In this document: positions 1-13,977 of the stretch, in pieces
How positions within the stretch are numbered: the stretch's first letter is position 1
Layout of the letters: every line of letters begins with the position of its first letter
Assembly: GCA_964020155.1 (NCBI GenBank)
Contig: OZ026556.1
Span: forward strand, 725,001-789,000
DNA: 64,000 nucleotides
Source of the DNA: Chondrilla cf. caribensis
Lineage: Eukaryota; Porifera; Demospongiae; Chondrillida; Chondrillidae
Direction: 5' to 3'
Program-made: the position numbers and the translations under genes
Notes under the pieces: model-generated
The model's database searches: none
What the model was told of the DNA's origin: nothing
Seen by the model: only the letters and a program-made list of their open reading frames with translations

Positions 1-178
1 ACAATATCCTAGTACCAATATAATGTACAAGTACCAATGAATATCCAGTTAATCCGCCAAACTTATTAATCCACCATATACTTAGAAAACGAATTGCAGC
101 AGATTAACGAGCATTCACTGTACATTTGGAAGCAATTTTTGTGAAGATCCACACCAAATGCAGCTAATGACCACGTAC

Positions 179-402
179 TTTGGAGATGATATTGGTAAAA
201 TCTGATTTCAGGCATGCGATCCCCGTGTTCGGTTAATTGGACCAATCCCTGTAGCGGAATGGAAGATGTCATGTTCGGACTGATGTGTGAATGTTTATAG
301 CATGATGGGCGCGGCTGGTTGGAACCTACACTCACAGTATGGGTACGGAACAACACAAACGCACACATGCACACACACACATATGCACACACTCACACAT
401 AT

Positions 403-442
<40 letters not shown>

Positions 443-466
443 ACACACGCACACACACATGTGCAC

Positions 467-520
<54 letters not shown>

Positions 521-2709
521 ACACACAGTATAGACACACAACAACATAAACACACATATACGTACACAGCAATTAAAAGGACTTGGCTTGCTTGAGCCTG
601 TATTCACTGTACAGGCACACAGAGTACAAGCACCTCCTCAAATGTACAACTCACAGAAGCTCCCTGGAACTTGACTTGCAAGGCATTCTCATAGATGGCT
701 TTACTGTACGATTCATCATGACTGAAGTTTCCAAGACGGAGAGCTGGACTCTCTGTTTTGTTCAGAGCCAGTGCAGCCAGCCATGTGGCATCGTAAGCAA
801 ACGTTGTCTCCTCCACTGGAATCTGACTCTGACAGATCCTTTTGGTTCCTCCTCTACGCTTGTATGCTGTAACAAATCTCTCAATGTAGTTGCCTTTAGT
901 CTACCAAAGTACAGTAATATAGTATTATTATGGTATATAATATAATATAATATGGTATAAGTACTGAAGTTAAAGAAGTAACTAGGCGTATGCCTTTCAG
1001 GTCATACGTACTTCAAAACTGCAAAACACTGAAATTTATTGGAAAAACTTACAATGGGCTGGAATGGTGGCAGTTGAACATAGTACATACATACGTATAT
1101 GTATATGGAGAATATGTTTGAATATACGGTCCTGGAATATGCCAGAATGTACAGGAAGATATCCAGGGTTATGATGAAATACACTAAAGGTGACTACATA
1201 TGTACATGTGTTCTGGTCTATAATTGTACAAAGAGCCATGTCTCACCATGTTCCCAATGATCATGGTGTCATTGCTGTCTGCCTTCGGATACGTGTGCAC
1301 TACGATCATTTGGTTGACAGCCTCCAGGAACTCCTCCCTGGTGCAGAAGGTAGCGTTGAACGTACAGCTGGAATTCTGAACAATGTTCCAGAAGCTGTCC
1401 CTGTACCAGCCGTATGTGATCCAGGCACACCTTGGATAGATCATACCAAGCTTGTAAGCCTGCGGACACCATATCATTCACAGACTGAGACCAGAGCACA
1501 ATGAGGTATATACACTACACAGAGATGGAGACTGGGGGAGGCTATTTAGAAGAGCTAGGGCTGCCAACATGTGATACTGCGATCCAAGTGAATGACTTCA
1601 CTGTTGGGTACGCTGGCAGCCCTAGACCCTGTGGATCAGGTGGTCCTAGTGGATCGGGTGGTCCTAGTGGATCGGGTGGTCCTAGTGGATCGGGTGGTCC
1701 TAGTGGATCGGGTGGTCCTAGTGGATCAGGTGGTCCAGTGGATCGGGTGGTCCTAGTGGATCGGGTGGTCCTAGTGGATCGGGTGGTCCTAGTGGATCGG
1801 GTGGTCCTAGTGGATCGGGTGGTCCTAGTGGATCGGGTGGTCCTAGTGGATCGGGTGGTCCTAGTGGATCGGGTGGTCCTAGTGGATCGGGTGGTCCTAG
1901 TGGATCGGGTGGTCCTAGTGGATCGGGTGGTCCTAGTGGATCGGGTGGTCCTAGTGGATCGGGTGGTCCTAGTGGATCGGGTGGCCCTAGTGGATCGGGT
2001 GGTCCTAGTGGATCAGGTGGTCCTAGTGGATTGGGTGGTCCTAGTGGATCGGGTGGTCCTAGTAGACCAGATGGTCCATTTATTAAGTACCCTTGTATGT
2101 ATTCACAGCAAACTAGCTGAGGGACTCTGTACATTTGTGAGTCATAAAGGCCCTAGAGTATTGTCCTAGTCCGTGTAGCACATGGTATAAGCACAAAACC
2201 TGAAGACGTCTTCAACAAATTATCCCAATGAAGATGAACGAGGCAGTTCTTGACAGGGATCATGCTCAACAATCACACCATTATCACACCATTACCGTGG
2301 CAACAAGCATCCAATGATATGGTTAGGATTACAATGATACGTGGATACACCAACAACGCCTACAATACGGCTATCATATTAGTGCAACAATAATATTGGA
2401 TTTCACCATAGATTCTGTGACCAGCTGCCTGGCTGATGTGATTATTCAATGTGATATACATGACATGTCAACAAGCAAAATACTTGAGGTAGAAGAGATG
2501 AGGACCCAGGGAGCATGGCCGCTGGCTACAGGTACTTCCACCTCCACCAAATACACACTGTTCTTGTGTCTGGAACCCAACCACTGAAGACACACCAGTT
2601 TGTACTGCATTGTAGCCGCTACCAGATTGTAGGATGTTGTACATGCATGGTTTTAACAAACTTGTCATAGGTTGTCACACAGCAGTAGGACCAATTTGAC
2701 CACATCATT

Positions 2710-2757
<48 letters not shown>

Positions 2758-3274
2758 GCTAACCTTGCACAGTATTTCAATGGCATGATTTTCATATGTA
2801 TTCAAGAAAATCACTCGAGCATTCTTTTCCTACATGTGTGGCATGCAGATTAAACCAGACTACTAGCCTGTGATAAACCACCACAAGACAGAAACATTAC
2901 ACTTACACAGAGTGTTATAAATAGTGTTCTTAAATGTTCCCAATGGCCAAAATGGTTATAACACAGACGAGATACTTGACCACACCCACTCTATCACAGG
3001 ACACACACCCTTTTAAGTTACAAGACCACACTCTCACCATGTCACAAGATCACACAGTCACCAGTCACAGACCACGCCCACACCATGCACTAACGTCACC
3101 CTCACATTCAACTCCTCCACTGCGCTGGGCGAGTTGTTGGTGAAGGTGACCGATACTCCGATAAACAAACCAGCTTTAATAACATCCTCTTTCATTATGT
3201 CCAGCATCTGTAGATTTCACGGGAGGCATCAATCAGGTACTATACATTAAAGTTGCTTATATGTACATATATAC

Positions 3275-3334
<60 letters not shown>

Positions 3335-6300
3335 GTGCACATGCACATATACGTTCTTACACACATATGCATGAACATACACAGTGAAGCACATGCATGT
3401 ACACATATGGTACAAGTACAAAATATGTATGGAAATGATATGCAATACACACATACACACTAGGTATACGTGATACCATCACGTACAGGGAAATCTTAAG
3501 AGGCTTTAATTAAAGTCAAGTTGTCTTTACGACACATTGAGCAAAGTTAAAACCTACGTACATAGGCAATGCATATGCCATGTAACCTAGGTCAGTGATA
3601 CAGTACAGGTCACCAGACAGGTTCAATGTGAGGATTAATTGAGTGAGAACAAGGCAGGAAATTAGTAAACACATTTCTATTGCATATAATATGTCGTATT
3701 GGACTATGTGTATATACACAGTATAAATTGTCTATCATTCAATACACCATGCATGATACAGCTATTACATGTACATACACACACACACGTGCATGTGTGC
3801 ATAAACGCATGTACTGCAATACCCACTTTTAGGAATAAATCCTGTCCTTCAGTCAATATCGAGAGATACTTCCATCTAAAGTGATGCATGAGTTTTATGA
3901 TGCTGGTTGCCATGACGCTGTCAGAAGGTACTGTTCTCAGGAAATACTTGTATGCTTTTGAGTCCGAAAGTTGTGGAGATGTCGAAGAGGGGGAAATCTA
4001 TACACACGGAAAAATAAAAAATAAGGTACCGATTATAAGATCCATTGGTTCACTAGGAAGGAACAAACGTTCCTGCTTAGTAGGAAGAGGTAACTAGGGA
4101 TCACTGAACTAATTCTATAGAAAGTATGTACGCATGGATTGATATGTAATGTAGGAAATATGTACACGAACATGTAATACAGTTGACCAGGACCTACATG
4201 AGCTTATGATGTGGTAGATGATTGACTCCCACACATACATGCATGCACACGCAAATCACGCATACACATAACACCAAAACACAGGACACATATACACAAA
4301 CACAGACACACACAAGACATACACAAACATACCCATGTATTGCCATATATGTAGACTACAATATACATTATACCAAGTACACCACGTTCTATGTACTGCC
4401 CAGCTGATGGCAAAAGTGATGCACACAGGACGATCTCAGATATGCCACCACTTTACACCTTCCATCAGTGATGTGTACAAGACATTCCCAGATACGTCAC
4501 CACCTTAAATCTTCCATCAGTGATGTGCAGAAGATGATCATAGATACATCATCACCTTAAATCTTCCATCACTGATGTGTACAAGACAATCCCAGATACA
4601 TCATCACATTAAACCTTCCATCACTGATGATTTACTGTGTCTACGTACATTTGCAGTCAACCACTTCAGTGAACTCTGCTCTCAAGGAACATAGCAGTCA
4701 GTGCAGGGCCCTCCGGGATGTACCTCAACCCACATGTAGTCTATTGTCACTCAACACAGACAATTAAATACACATTGTAAACAACCCACACAGATACAAA
4801 TGATGTCCTGTACTTTACATCACACACACCAAATGAAACAACACAATAGCATGACTGTACACACATCCAACAACACGTGTGCAAAACACCGTATATGAGC
4901 ATAGCCTATGTGTATGTCTGTGTATATAATACACACAGTATGTACGTACTGCACATGCTGTATAGTGTACACCTACCCCTTCCTACAAGATGAGTTGTGC
5001 TATGTATCTATTGGTCATGCTTGATGTAGTGTCTCCTAAGGCACGTTCACAGACGCAGCACTTTACCTGCACAAAATTCCATTTTTGCGACAAATCGGCC
5101 ACTGCTATACTGGAGGCTGAACAATCCGAGCCGATGATCATAATTTCTGTACCATTCTTAGAGTTCAAATGTTCTATGAATCCGTGTACAGATGGGGTCT
5201 CTTTGCACTGGAAGGAGAGAAGGAATGTTTGACTACAGTACTATGTGCACTGCATGAAACATCCTATGAGGGTAGCTTTGTCAGCATGATGTACACACCA
5301 CTCATTGCATGGTGAAAGGATAACTGTCACATTCACTTAGCCCGAACAACAGCTGCAGCCTAGTTTGACCGAATCCTATTCAACAGTCATTACTATGTCC
5401 TCCATAACACTACATGGGCTTCTTTGTGGGAACTATTATTAATTTAGGCTTAGACCACTTGGTGGCTAGGTCTTCTTGCCAATCCTCAACATGGACGTCA
5501 TCTTCATTGTTAGTTTTTCCAGCTAAGTAGGTATTCCACAACTGTCGGTTGCAATGTACATGCATGCATGTTGTGTCTCATGGATTGCAACATGCAAGTA
5601 TGCCTGCATGTACTTTGCATTGCAACATACATACAGGCATGTTGTGTTTCAATGTATACATGCATACATGAGTCAGGTTTGGTAGTTTGTACATTCAATT
5701 GGGCAGCACATGTACGCGACATGTACACTAGACACATGAGACAGACATGTCCGCTAGACACATGCACTAGACATTCAGTTGTGATATAGCTAAAACACCT
5801 GATAAAGGGTGGGTATGGTGGTGGGACCTTCAGTACACAAGAGTTATTAATATCTACTACAAGATAAGGTTTGTCACCTTTCACTAGACTAATGATGGGT
5901 ATTATCAATTTGGTTTACATATGCACAAATATCATACATCTGTGTATAATAATATACCAATACACACCCACACACACCGACACACCCACACACACAGGCA
6001 CTTGTAGGAGCACAGACACAGGTGGCCGTTAACACTGTATTACATATGATTTTAGGTGAACAGTCATGAACTGAACTGAGTCCTCACAACAAGTACAAAC
6101 CGGTGGTCCATGATCAACTTCGTACTTGATACGCCATACTTCAAGTATAGCATAATTTTATATGCAAATTTGTTATTAATTCTATTCACACTATAACAAA
6201 ATCTTCGTATTTTAAAATAAAAACGTACAAATAGCTACTACAGGTACTGCACACGTCGGGTACCTTCGAATCGATAACTTCTGGTATCCGCTTCAAGGTA

Positions 6301-6482
6301 TAGTCGGGCAAAACGCTTGAGTTCTTGTTCACTGCTTCCAGCGCCATATCGATAGCCACCGGGTTGTTGTAAAAGGCGTATTCCTTGGAGAAGTGTACTT
6401 GCAAATAAAGGCTCGTCTTGCTCGATCCGAGAACTACACAAATGACGTTAATACAAAGTAGAACCAATCCGTTCTTCGCCAT
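179..6482 (-). CDS. GABA-B-like class C GPCR, N-terminal (ligand-binding) part; gene continues off left edge
   Basis: Exons read by hand: 6264-6482 (ATG, signal peptide), 5067-5207, 3827-3997, 3106-3207, a tentative one near 2285-2359, 1247-1459, 655-900 and 179-248. Apart from the tentative exon, all are phase 0 with GT-AG borders until the last. The spliced product is a Venus-flytrap (ANF receptor) domain of the GABA-B type. Landmarks are a hydrophobic leader, VAIDMALEAVN then LPDYTL, GSDCSASSIAVADL before QKWNF, YFLRTVPSD, an F-R-W-K-Y-L-S-I-L strand, the block AYKLGMIYPRCAWITYGWY, FAYDATWLAALALNKT, and HGDRMPEIRFYQY. In the family this lobe binds a small amino-acid-like ligand outside the cell; the seven-helix part must lie beyond base 1. 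The link between 3106 and 1459 is the weak point: 2285-2359 encodes PRIIVIL and a Cys pair as expected, but its donor is unclear. The ligand is unknown. Confidence 0.85.
356..536. repeat. (CA)n microsatellite, interrupted
   Basis: Imperfect CA repeat in the intron before the exon at 179-248 of the GABA-B-like gene. It gives long His/Thr or Cys/Val open frames that are not genes. Confidence 0.95.
1624..2075. repeat. 18-bp minisatellite, about 25 copies
   Basis: Nearly identical 18-bp units (GGATCGGGTGGTCCTAGT) inside the intron upstream of the exon at 1247-1459. The period is a multiple of 3, so it makes false Gly/Ser/Pro open frames on both strands. One unit is shortened near 1735, which shifts the plus-strand frame there. 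Confidence 0.95.
2711..2756. repeat. (CA)n microsatellite
   Basis: Uninterrupted CA tract of about 23 units in an intron of the GABA-B-like gene. Confidence 0.95.
3279..3333. repeat. (AT)n microsatellite
   Basis: Pure AT tract of about 27 units in the intron between exons 3827-3997 and 3106-3207; self-complementary. Confidence 0.95.
4425..4640. repeat. Tandem repeat of about 59 bp, 4 degenerate copies
   Basis: Four diverged copies of a unit containing CTTCCATCAGTGATGTGTAC and a 'cagatac-tcatcac' part, in the intron between exons 5067-5207 and 3827-3997. No coding signal. Confidence 0.8.
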
Positions 6483-7157
6483 CTTGTTCCTGTAGACCGT
6501 ACTGAAGCTAGCAAACTTCCCGCTCCGAACAAATCGGGCTAAAGGTCGTGAATGGACTGTGCGTTATAAAGGCCTCCCTAGCCAGATGCAAGCATAGATA
6601 CCATAATATACGAAACAGATGGTGCAAGTACTAGTGGGGCTGCCTCTGCGTAAAAACAATCAACTCTCGACATGTGTACCACATAAACGCCTGCGGGGCC
6701 ATAATAGCCTATGAAGCTATATGGGCGCTTATATAAACCGCTAAGGTTCTTTACATCATAGATGACATACATTGATACCATGCCTTATACCTGCGATTGC
6801 AACATAATCATAATATTGTATCGGGTTCAGATATAACCTATGCTATTTTATAGGTTTCACGCTAGGTGGCGCTTATTTAAACGCATTACGTGACTACATG
6901 CAGATAGAGCCATAGATAGTGTGTCATTGTGATGTGACTGAGATTAATCATAGCTACCACAATACCTAGACTACCTTGTATCAAATGATCAATTACATAA
7001 CATCAGTCAAGCACAATAAATCAATCAAACTCAATTAAGGACCATTAAAAAATGAAAAAGTACAATTTCAACACATGAAAACGGTCCTTCAAAACATTAT
7101 GAATGTATAATATGCAGGTGTGTAGGTATAAACAAAACACTCAATGTCAAGAGTCAT
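6483..7157. other. Intergenic: 5' flank of GABA-B-like gene and 3' flank of RTK-A
   Basis: The space between the GABA-B-like start codon (6482) and the RTK-A stop codon (7158). It should hold the promoter of the former and the polyadenylation region of the latter; an AATAAA lies at about 7015 on the plus strand only. No other gene is seen. Confidence 0.6.
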
Positions 7158-7383
7158 TTAGTTAGTTTCCCTGTAAGTGCTCTGAAGATCAGTATAGAGA
7201 CTCTTGCCCTCCACCAGTGGAGCACCCAGCTGATCGGCTCTGTCTGAGGGACCGCTACCATCCAAAGCCAGAAGACCCTCCAGAGTTGACTCCTTGTACT
7301 CCTTGAGAATGTCTGAAGCTCGTGGTCGGTTGTTGTGGACTGGATTCCTGAGAAACATGCAATAAGGTACTTGTGTTATCAGA

Positions 7384-7451
<68 letters not shown>

Positions 7452-7642
7452 ATGTGTGTGTGTGTGCATGTGTGTGCGTGCGTGTGTGTATGTGCGTGCA
7501 CGTGTGTGCGTGCACGTGTGTGTGTGTGCATGTGTGTGCGCGTGCATGTGTGTGTGTGTGTGTGTGTGTGCGTATGTGTGCATGCATGTGTGTGCGCGTG
7601 CATGTGTGTGTGTGTGTGTGTGTGTGCGTGTGTGTGCATGCA

Positions 7643-7673
<31 letters not shown>

Positions 7674-7970
7674 GTGTGCATGCGTGTGTGTGTGCACGTG
7701 TGTGCATGCGTGTGTGTGTGTGTGTGATTTGATGTACAAAGACTAGGTAAAATGAAATGGTTTAACATGGCTGTCGGTATACACAGATATTGGTGCCGAC
7801 CTACCAACAGTCCACCATAATCTGATAAATTGCTCTCGGACACCCTGGTGGGGGAGGATGACAGTATCCACTGTTTATTATCGCCACCACCTGGGTTGGG
7901 AGTAGATTAAGGTAAACAAGCTACGTACATGCAGCACAAATATGAGTGTATAATCATGTATGCATGTGCA

Positions 7971-8044
<74 letters not shown>

Positions 8045-8083
8045 ACACACAGACACAGACACACACACACAGACACACACACA

Positions 8084-8132
<49 letters not shown>

Positions 8133-8449
8133 ACACACACACACCTCCTGTACTGTATTGTCTTCAAATGGTTTGTGTCCCAGTGACCAGATCTCATACA
8201 TCAACATACCATAGCTCCACACATCACTACTTGTACTGTACTTCTTGTACAGCAAAGCCTCAGGAGAGGTCCACTTCACAGGGATTTGTCTACCCTTACC
8301 AACAACATAGTATGTACCATCATCTAGGTCACGTGTCATTCCAAAATCAGAAATCTGGAATAGAAACAGTAAAACTCAATGTCCATTGAATCATGGAGTT
8401 TCGATATACTTTTTAGGTTTTGTCAAGTGTTCAATTAGTTCACTTACAC

Positions 8450-8511
<62 letters not shown>

Positions 8512-11500
8512 CTTATGTACCTTACAGTTGAGCTCCTTATCCAACAAGATGTTCCTTGCTGCAATATCTCTGTGTACAAAAGACTTCCGGGATAGACAAG
8601 CTAGACCGTCCACCACTTGTTTACAGAACTGGAGTAGTAAACTGGGGAGGTCAGGACTGGAGAGTTGAGATGGACTGGAGGAGGAGGAGGAGGACACAGT
8701 GTGTGGAAGAGGAGGAGGACGAAATGCTTACATATTGCAATATGTTGACACACATGTAATATTCAACACCACAAATTATTTACACAAAACTAGATTTCAA
8801 CCCATGAATTATGTTGATTCAATTCAGTATATTGAAAATAAACGAATTTGAAAATGACCATAGCTTATGCAAGTTCGCAGCAATTCCTGGGTAGGCAAAG
8901 CACTCCAGCTATTCCAGGAACTCATCTGTACTTCTCATGAGTGTTCTGCTGACATCACAGGGTTTATACAACAACACACAAAGCATCTGTAATCACCTGA
9001 TATGACATCATGCCATATTATACTAAAAGACACTGACAGCTGCAAAGTATGTAGCAGCTGTCATACTGTATGTACCTTCTTATATTAATATTGGGACAGT
9101 AGAGTACTGTACCTACGTATGTATGTAACTATGGGTACACATGCACTTACGGACCACACACAGCTAGTACAAACTACTTGTAATGTTAGAGTCAAAGAAA
9201 CAGTTGTTACCTGTGGTGTAATAGTTATTTTATAGTAACTTCTTATACAAACATTGTGGCAGCAGACTGACTATACTAATAATAATATTATTATATGAGG
9301 GTCAACATGTGTGAAGGTAGGTGAGCTTCAGAATTTGAAGAATAGTACAGTAGAACCTCCCTATAGTGGACACCTTGGTACCCATGGGAATAGTACAGTA
9401 TACAATCAAACCTCTCTATAGTGGACACCTTGGTACCCATGGGAATAGTACAGTATACAATCAAACCTATCTATAGTGGACACCTTGGTACCCATGGGAA
9501 TAGTACAGTATACAAATAAACCTCCCTATAGTGGACACCTTGGTCCCATGGGTTTCATTGTTTTTTTCCTTCAATCTAACACTAGTACTGTCAATGGGTG
9601 ATGATGGTTAGCTACATGGAGTGACTCACTTTCTTCCAACGTTCTCCAGGTATTTCTTGAGATCACCATTTGGGAGCAGCTCCATCACCATCATTTTCTA
9701 CAGAGAGGCAGGATACAATTCTCACTAGGGGCACAATAAGGAACAAAACACTAGGGGAACTATTAAGAAAAATCACTAGGGGAACACGGCCTCCCTAGTG
9801 TCCATATGGTACATAGCTGCACAAACATTCACGCATGTACACCCTCTGGAGGTGCTATATCGTGGTGACCACCAAGTTTCATTACTGGATATATTGAATT
9901 GTAGGGCGACTACTACTAAGGTGAATTGGTCAGAGAGATTTCCCATTTTGAGTTCAATTTCATCGGTTAAATTTCCACTTCAAATTTCCATGTATGTATA
10001 TATGAGACTTACCGGCTCACCGAGTGTCATCACTCCAATCAACCTCACAACATGTCTGTGTTTGAACTGGCCCAGATTAGCTGCCTCCTGAAGAAACTTG
10101 GTCCTCTCTTCAGCAGGAGCTCCCTTCTTCACCAACTTCACTGCCACATCAAGACTTCTCCCACGGGACATTTTCAGCTGTGCTTTGTACACTTCTCCGA
10201 ACTGACCCTCCCCCAGTAGGGTCGATGTGGTCAGACACTGTCGTGGAATTTCTTGAAAATTCCAATGATGCATTTGAGAGTAAATCTCATCCTCTACACT
10301 GCTAGGAGACCAGTATATGTCGTCATCTGCACCCTCAACTTTGTAAAGGTTTTCAACGTTCAAAGACTACATGGACAGGGATATGAAGCATAAGTGGTGA
10401 ATGGAAGATGAAGGCAGGTATGGAAATATGTGATGGTACGTGTACTGTGCTTGGAGCACAGCTCAAGGATCTATGCTATTCTCATCTCCAGACCACATCT
10501 GCAGTAGCCAGACAATAACAGACTGAGGTGGTCTGGGGTTCAATAGGATATTCAGCAGTGTCTGCAGTGCTATGGGGGGTCAAATTCTGGTCACAAATAG
10601 CACCTCATTAACAAAACGTGGTCAAATGCCTTATTGGGGAGTTGTGTGTACTTTGCATTGTTCGTGGTCCTACCGGGTCAAATTCCGGCCGCATAGCACC
10701 CCACTTCAAAACCCACAAGATGTGGTCAAAACACATCCCTGGGAGGTCGTGTGTACTCAGCAGTGTCTGTGGCGGATGATATGGGTCAAATTCTGGTCAT
10801 AGCACCACACTTAGGAATGTACTGAGATACAATTGAAACACTCGACAGTGTCTTTGGAGCTAAGGGTGGAATTCTTGTCTTAGCACCACAACTCATCCCC
10901 ACAAACACACACATACACCTCGTCCACAAACACACACGCACAACTCATACACATACACACACGTACAACTCACCCATAAACATAATATTATACTCATCCA
11001 ACTCATCCATGCACACACACTGATACAATGATACCACACACACTCACAGAACTAATTCTTCTACACACGAAACTTTCCCATACAAAAGTACCCATCAACC
11101 CACTATCAGTGACCCCATTACGTCATTCCTATTGAGATCCCACACAATATATCAATATTGAAGAATCCCGCACTGGAAAATTAAATCTACCACTATAGAA
11201 CCTGTAATTTCAATATATTCCCATGAACAATAAATCCCTTTCAGAATCCCAAAGACAGGAAACCCGAGACCACAATTGAATGACTACAACCTGCTAAAAA
11301 GGATAAACCGAGCTAATAGATTTCAAAATAGCTTAGGAGTGCGATGATGTCACACATATATACTGTATACCATGTGTGATTATAAGGTCGGAGCCAACAC
11401 AGGCTGATAATGCAGTATTTGACCAAGCACAGCACATGAATACAAATCACTAGACATCTAAAATGGCATTTGGTATACATTGTTTGATGGTACAAAGGTT

Positions 11501-13929
11501 AATAGTGCAACAGCAGCAGCAACACAACAACAACCTGCAAACACCAAAGTAATTCACAAAATACAACAGTATACAGTGTTCAGTGTACGTAGTCGTGTTC
11601 AGTTATCCCCCATGTTGATTATATACAGGTTACTGACACACTATCCACCCATTCGGAGACACAGGGTGTATCAGTTATGTCCCTTCCAAACAGGATGTGC
11701 AGGGGTACCGCTGATCCACCCGTCTACCATGACACAACTCTTTAATCCACCTGCCTACCATGACACTTCTCTTTGATCCACCCACCTAACATGACACAAC
11801 TCTGATCCACCCACCTAACATGACACAACTCTTTGATCCACCTGCCTACCATGACACAACTCTTTGATCCACCCACCTAACATGACACAACTACGGACAT
11901 GCAAACCATACATATCAACCACATGTACCTTAAGCACAACACCAGTCATGGCTGATAGTGACATCACATCTCATGTGCTGTGTATGTTGTAGGTACAGTC
12001 AGAGGGGCTTGTGGTAGAGCATACAAGAAGAGGTTTGCTGAGCTCAGCACAAGGTTTGATAGGAGACCTCACACTGAGCTATGCTAGATATCAGCACTGA
12101 AAGTGAAGATTAACCAATTTTCACATTCCTTCCAAGAAAATTGATTCCTATTGGTACAGCCCCTACTGTCCTCCTGGAAGCCTTATTAATGCCTTGTGAC
12201 CTACTGTAAAATATTCAGTGTAAACAGTGTGTACATTCCTGGTAGTGATGTGATGCAGGCAATCTTCAAACGCTCACAATTTTCCAATATTTGTAGACAT
12301 TTCAATGGAATAGAAGCGGCTTCTTCCTCATTATCACAACAAAGGTGCTGATATAACCAAATTCCGTGAGAATGCAGTCACACTCCAGAACTGGTTAAGT
12401 GGGAAGATGGGACCACATTGACATACTGAATGTCCCCAAACACACTACTGTAGGAACATACCAGGTGCATAGGAGGCACATAAGGGGTGAATACCAGTTC
12501 CCCACCCCAGGGGTGTTGGGTGTGTACCACTCCTTTCCGGTGTCTGAAAATCAAAGCCCATCTTTATGTTAAAGGCATGAGGCAGAGGTTTACTGGACTC
12601 TCATCACCCTCAATGGTACTACCACTCAAATACATCAAATTGGACCCATGTCTCAAAACTCTGTCCACAGGCCAGTATACTGGCAATATGTATATCCCTG
12701 TGGACAACCTCATGAATGTGGATTCCTTACTAACCTGTTCACCAGTGTCAAGAGAAGCATACTCATGATCAGGTTCAATCTGGTGGTAAACTGCATGGTC
12801 CGTCTTCATTTGCTCTCTCTCCGCCTACAAGAGAGAAGCAGGTCATCTCACAACACCGAACCACTCCCACTTCCATCTCCCAGCTGGGACTGGACCACAC
12901 CCACTCTGCCTCCTGATTAATGCGAGGAAACTAATCATATCATACTACTACAAGGTCCCCCTACCAACCTACAAACAAGGTTTCTCCTACCAACCTACAA
13001 ACAAGGTCTCCCAACCAACCTACAAACAAGGTCTCCCAACCAACCTACAAACAAGGTCCCCTACCAACCTACAAACAAGGTCCCCCAACCAACCTACAAA
13101 CAAGGTCCCCTACCAACCTACAAACAAGGTTTCTCCTACCAACCTACAAACAAGGTCCCCTTACCAACCTACAAACAAGGTCCCCTACCAACCTACAAAC
13201 AAGGTCTCCCAACCAACCTACAAACAAGGTCCCCTACCAACCTACAAACAAGGTCCCCCAACCAACCTACAAACAAGGTCCCCCAACCAACCTACAAACA
13301 AGGTCCCCTACCAACCTACAAACAAGGTCCCCCTACCAACCTACAAACAAGGTCTCCCTACCAACCTACAAACAAGGTTTCTCCTACCAACCTACAAACA
13401 AGGTCTCCCAACCAACCTACAAACAAGGTCCCCTACCAACCTACAAACAAGGTCCCCTACCAACCTACAAACAAGGTCCCCCTACCAACCTACAAACAAG
13501 GTCTCCCTACCAACCTACAAACAAGGTTTCTCCTACCAACCTACAAACAAGGTCTCCCAACCAACCTACAAACAAGGTCCCCTACCAACCTACAAACAAG
13601 GTCCCCTACCAACCTACAAACAAGGTCCCCCAACCAACCTACAAACAAGGTCCCCTACCAACCTACAAACAAGGTTTCTCCTACCAACCTACAAACAAGG
13701 TTTCTCCTAACAACCTACATATATGTACAGGAGCATAGACGAGAGGACTGTGTTTACACTCTCCCAAAGCCCCAAATTCACCAATCATCCCATTAGCATA
13801 CACATAGGCCAGGGTGTGGTATGAGACTTATATGCTGACAGCTAATCACATCACTACAAGAATAGGTACATGCGTAGGTGTGTGCCAAATGAAGAGTGAA
13901 CAGGGGACACTGTGGCTGGCTGGGACACC

Positions 13930-13977
<48 letters not shown>

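Noticed and set aside
287..595. Open frames rich in His/Thr or Cys/Val here and at 7158-7746, 7878-8389, 17766-18225, 34087-34642, 42548-43684, 56747-57895
   Set aside because: They are translations of (CA)n/(TG)n microsatellites in introns. Only the short flanking kinase parts are real exons.
1501..2169. Collagen-like or Gly/Ser/Pro open frames on both strands
   Set aside because: Product of an 18-bp minisatellite in an intron of the GABA-B-like gene; open in several frames at once.
2396..2668. Candidate missing exon of the GABA-B-like gene at 2460-2540
   Set aside because: Frames hit stops quickly and match no expected motif; 2285-2359 fits better, though not proven.
3516..3719. Minus-strand open frame with CITDLGYM, similar to 29849-30154
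   Set aside because: Only about 35 bp are shared, with no splice context and no recognised domain. Probably a dispersed repeat remnant.
12953..13716. CRISPR-like array of regular repeats
   Set aside because: Variable parts are only 4-9 bp and recur, and the genome is eukaryotic with no cas genes. It is a minisatellite.
13740..13830. Possible small RTK-A exon (YVYANGMIGEFGALGE on the minus strand)
   Set aside because: No acceptor fits the phase of neighbouring exons, and the model is already in frame without it.
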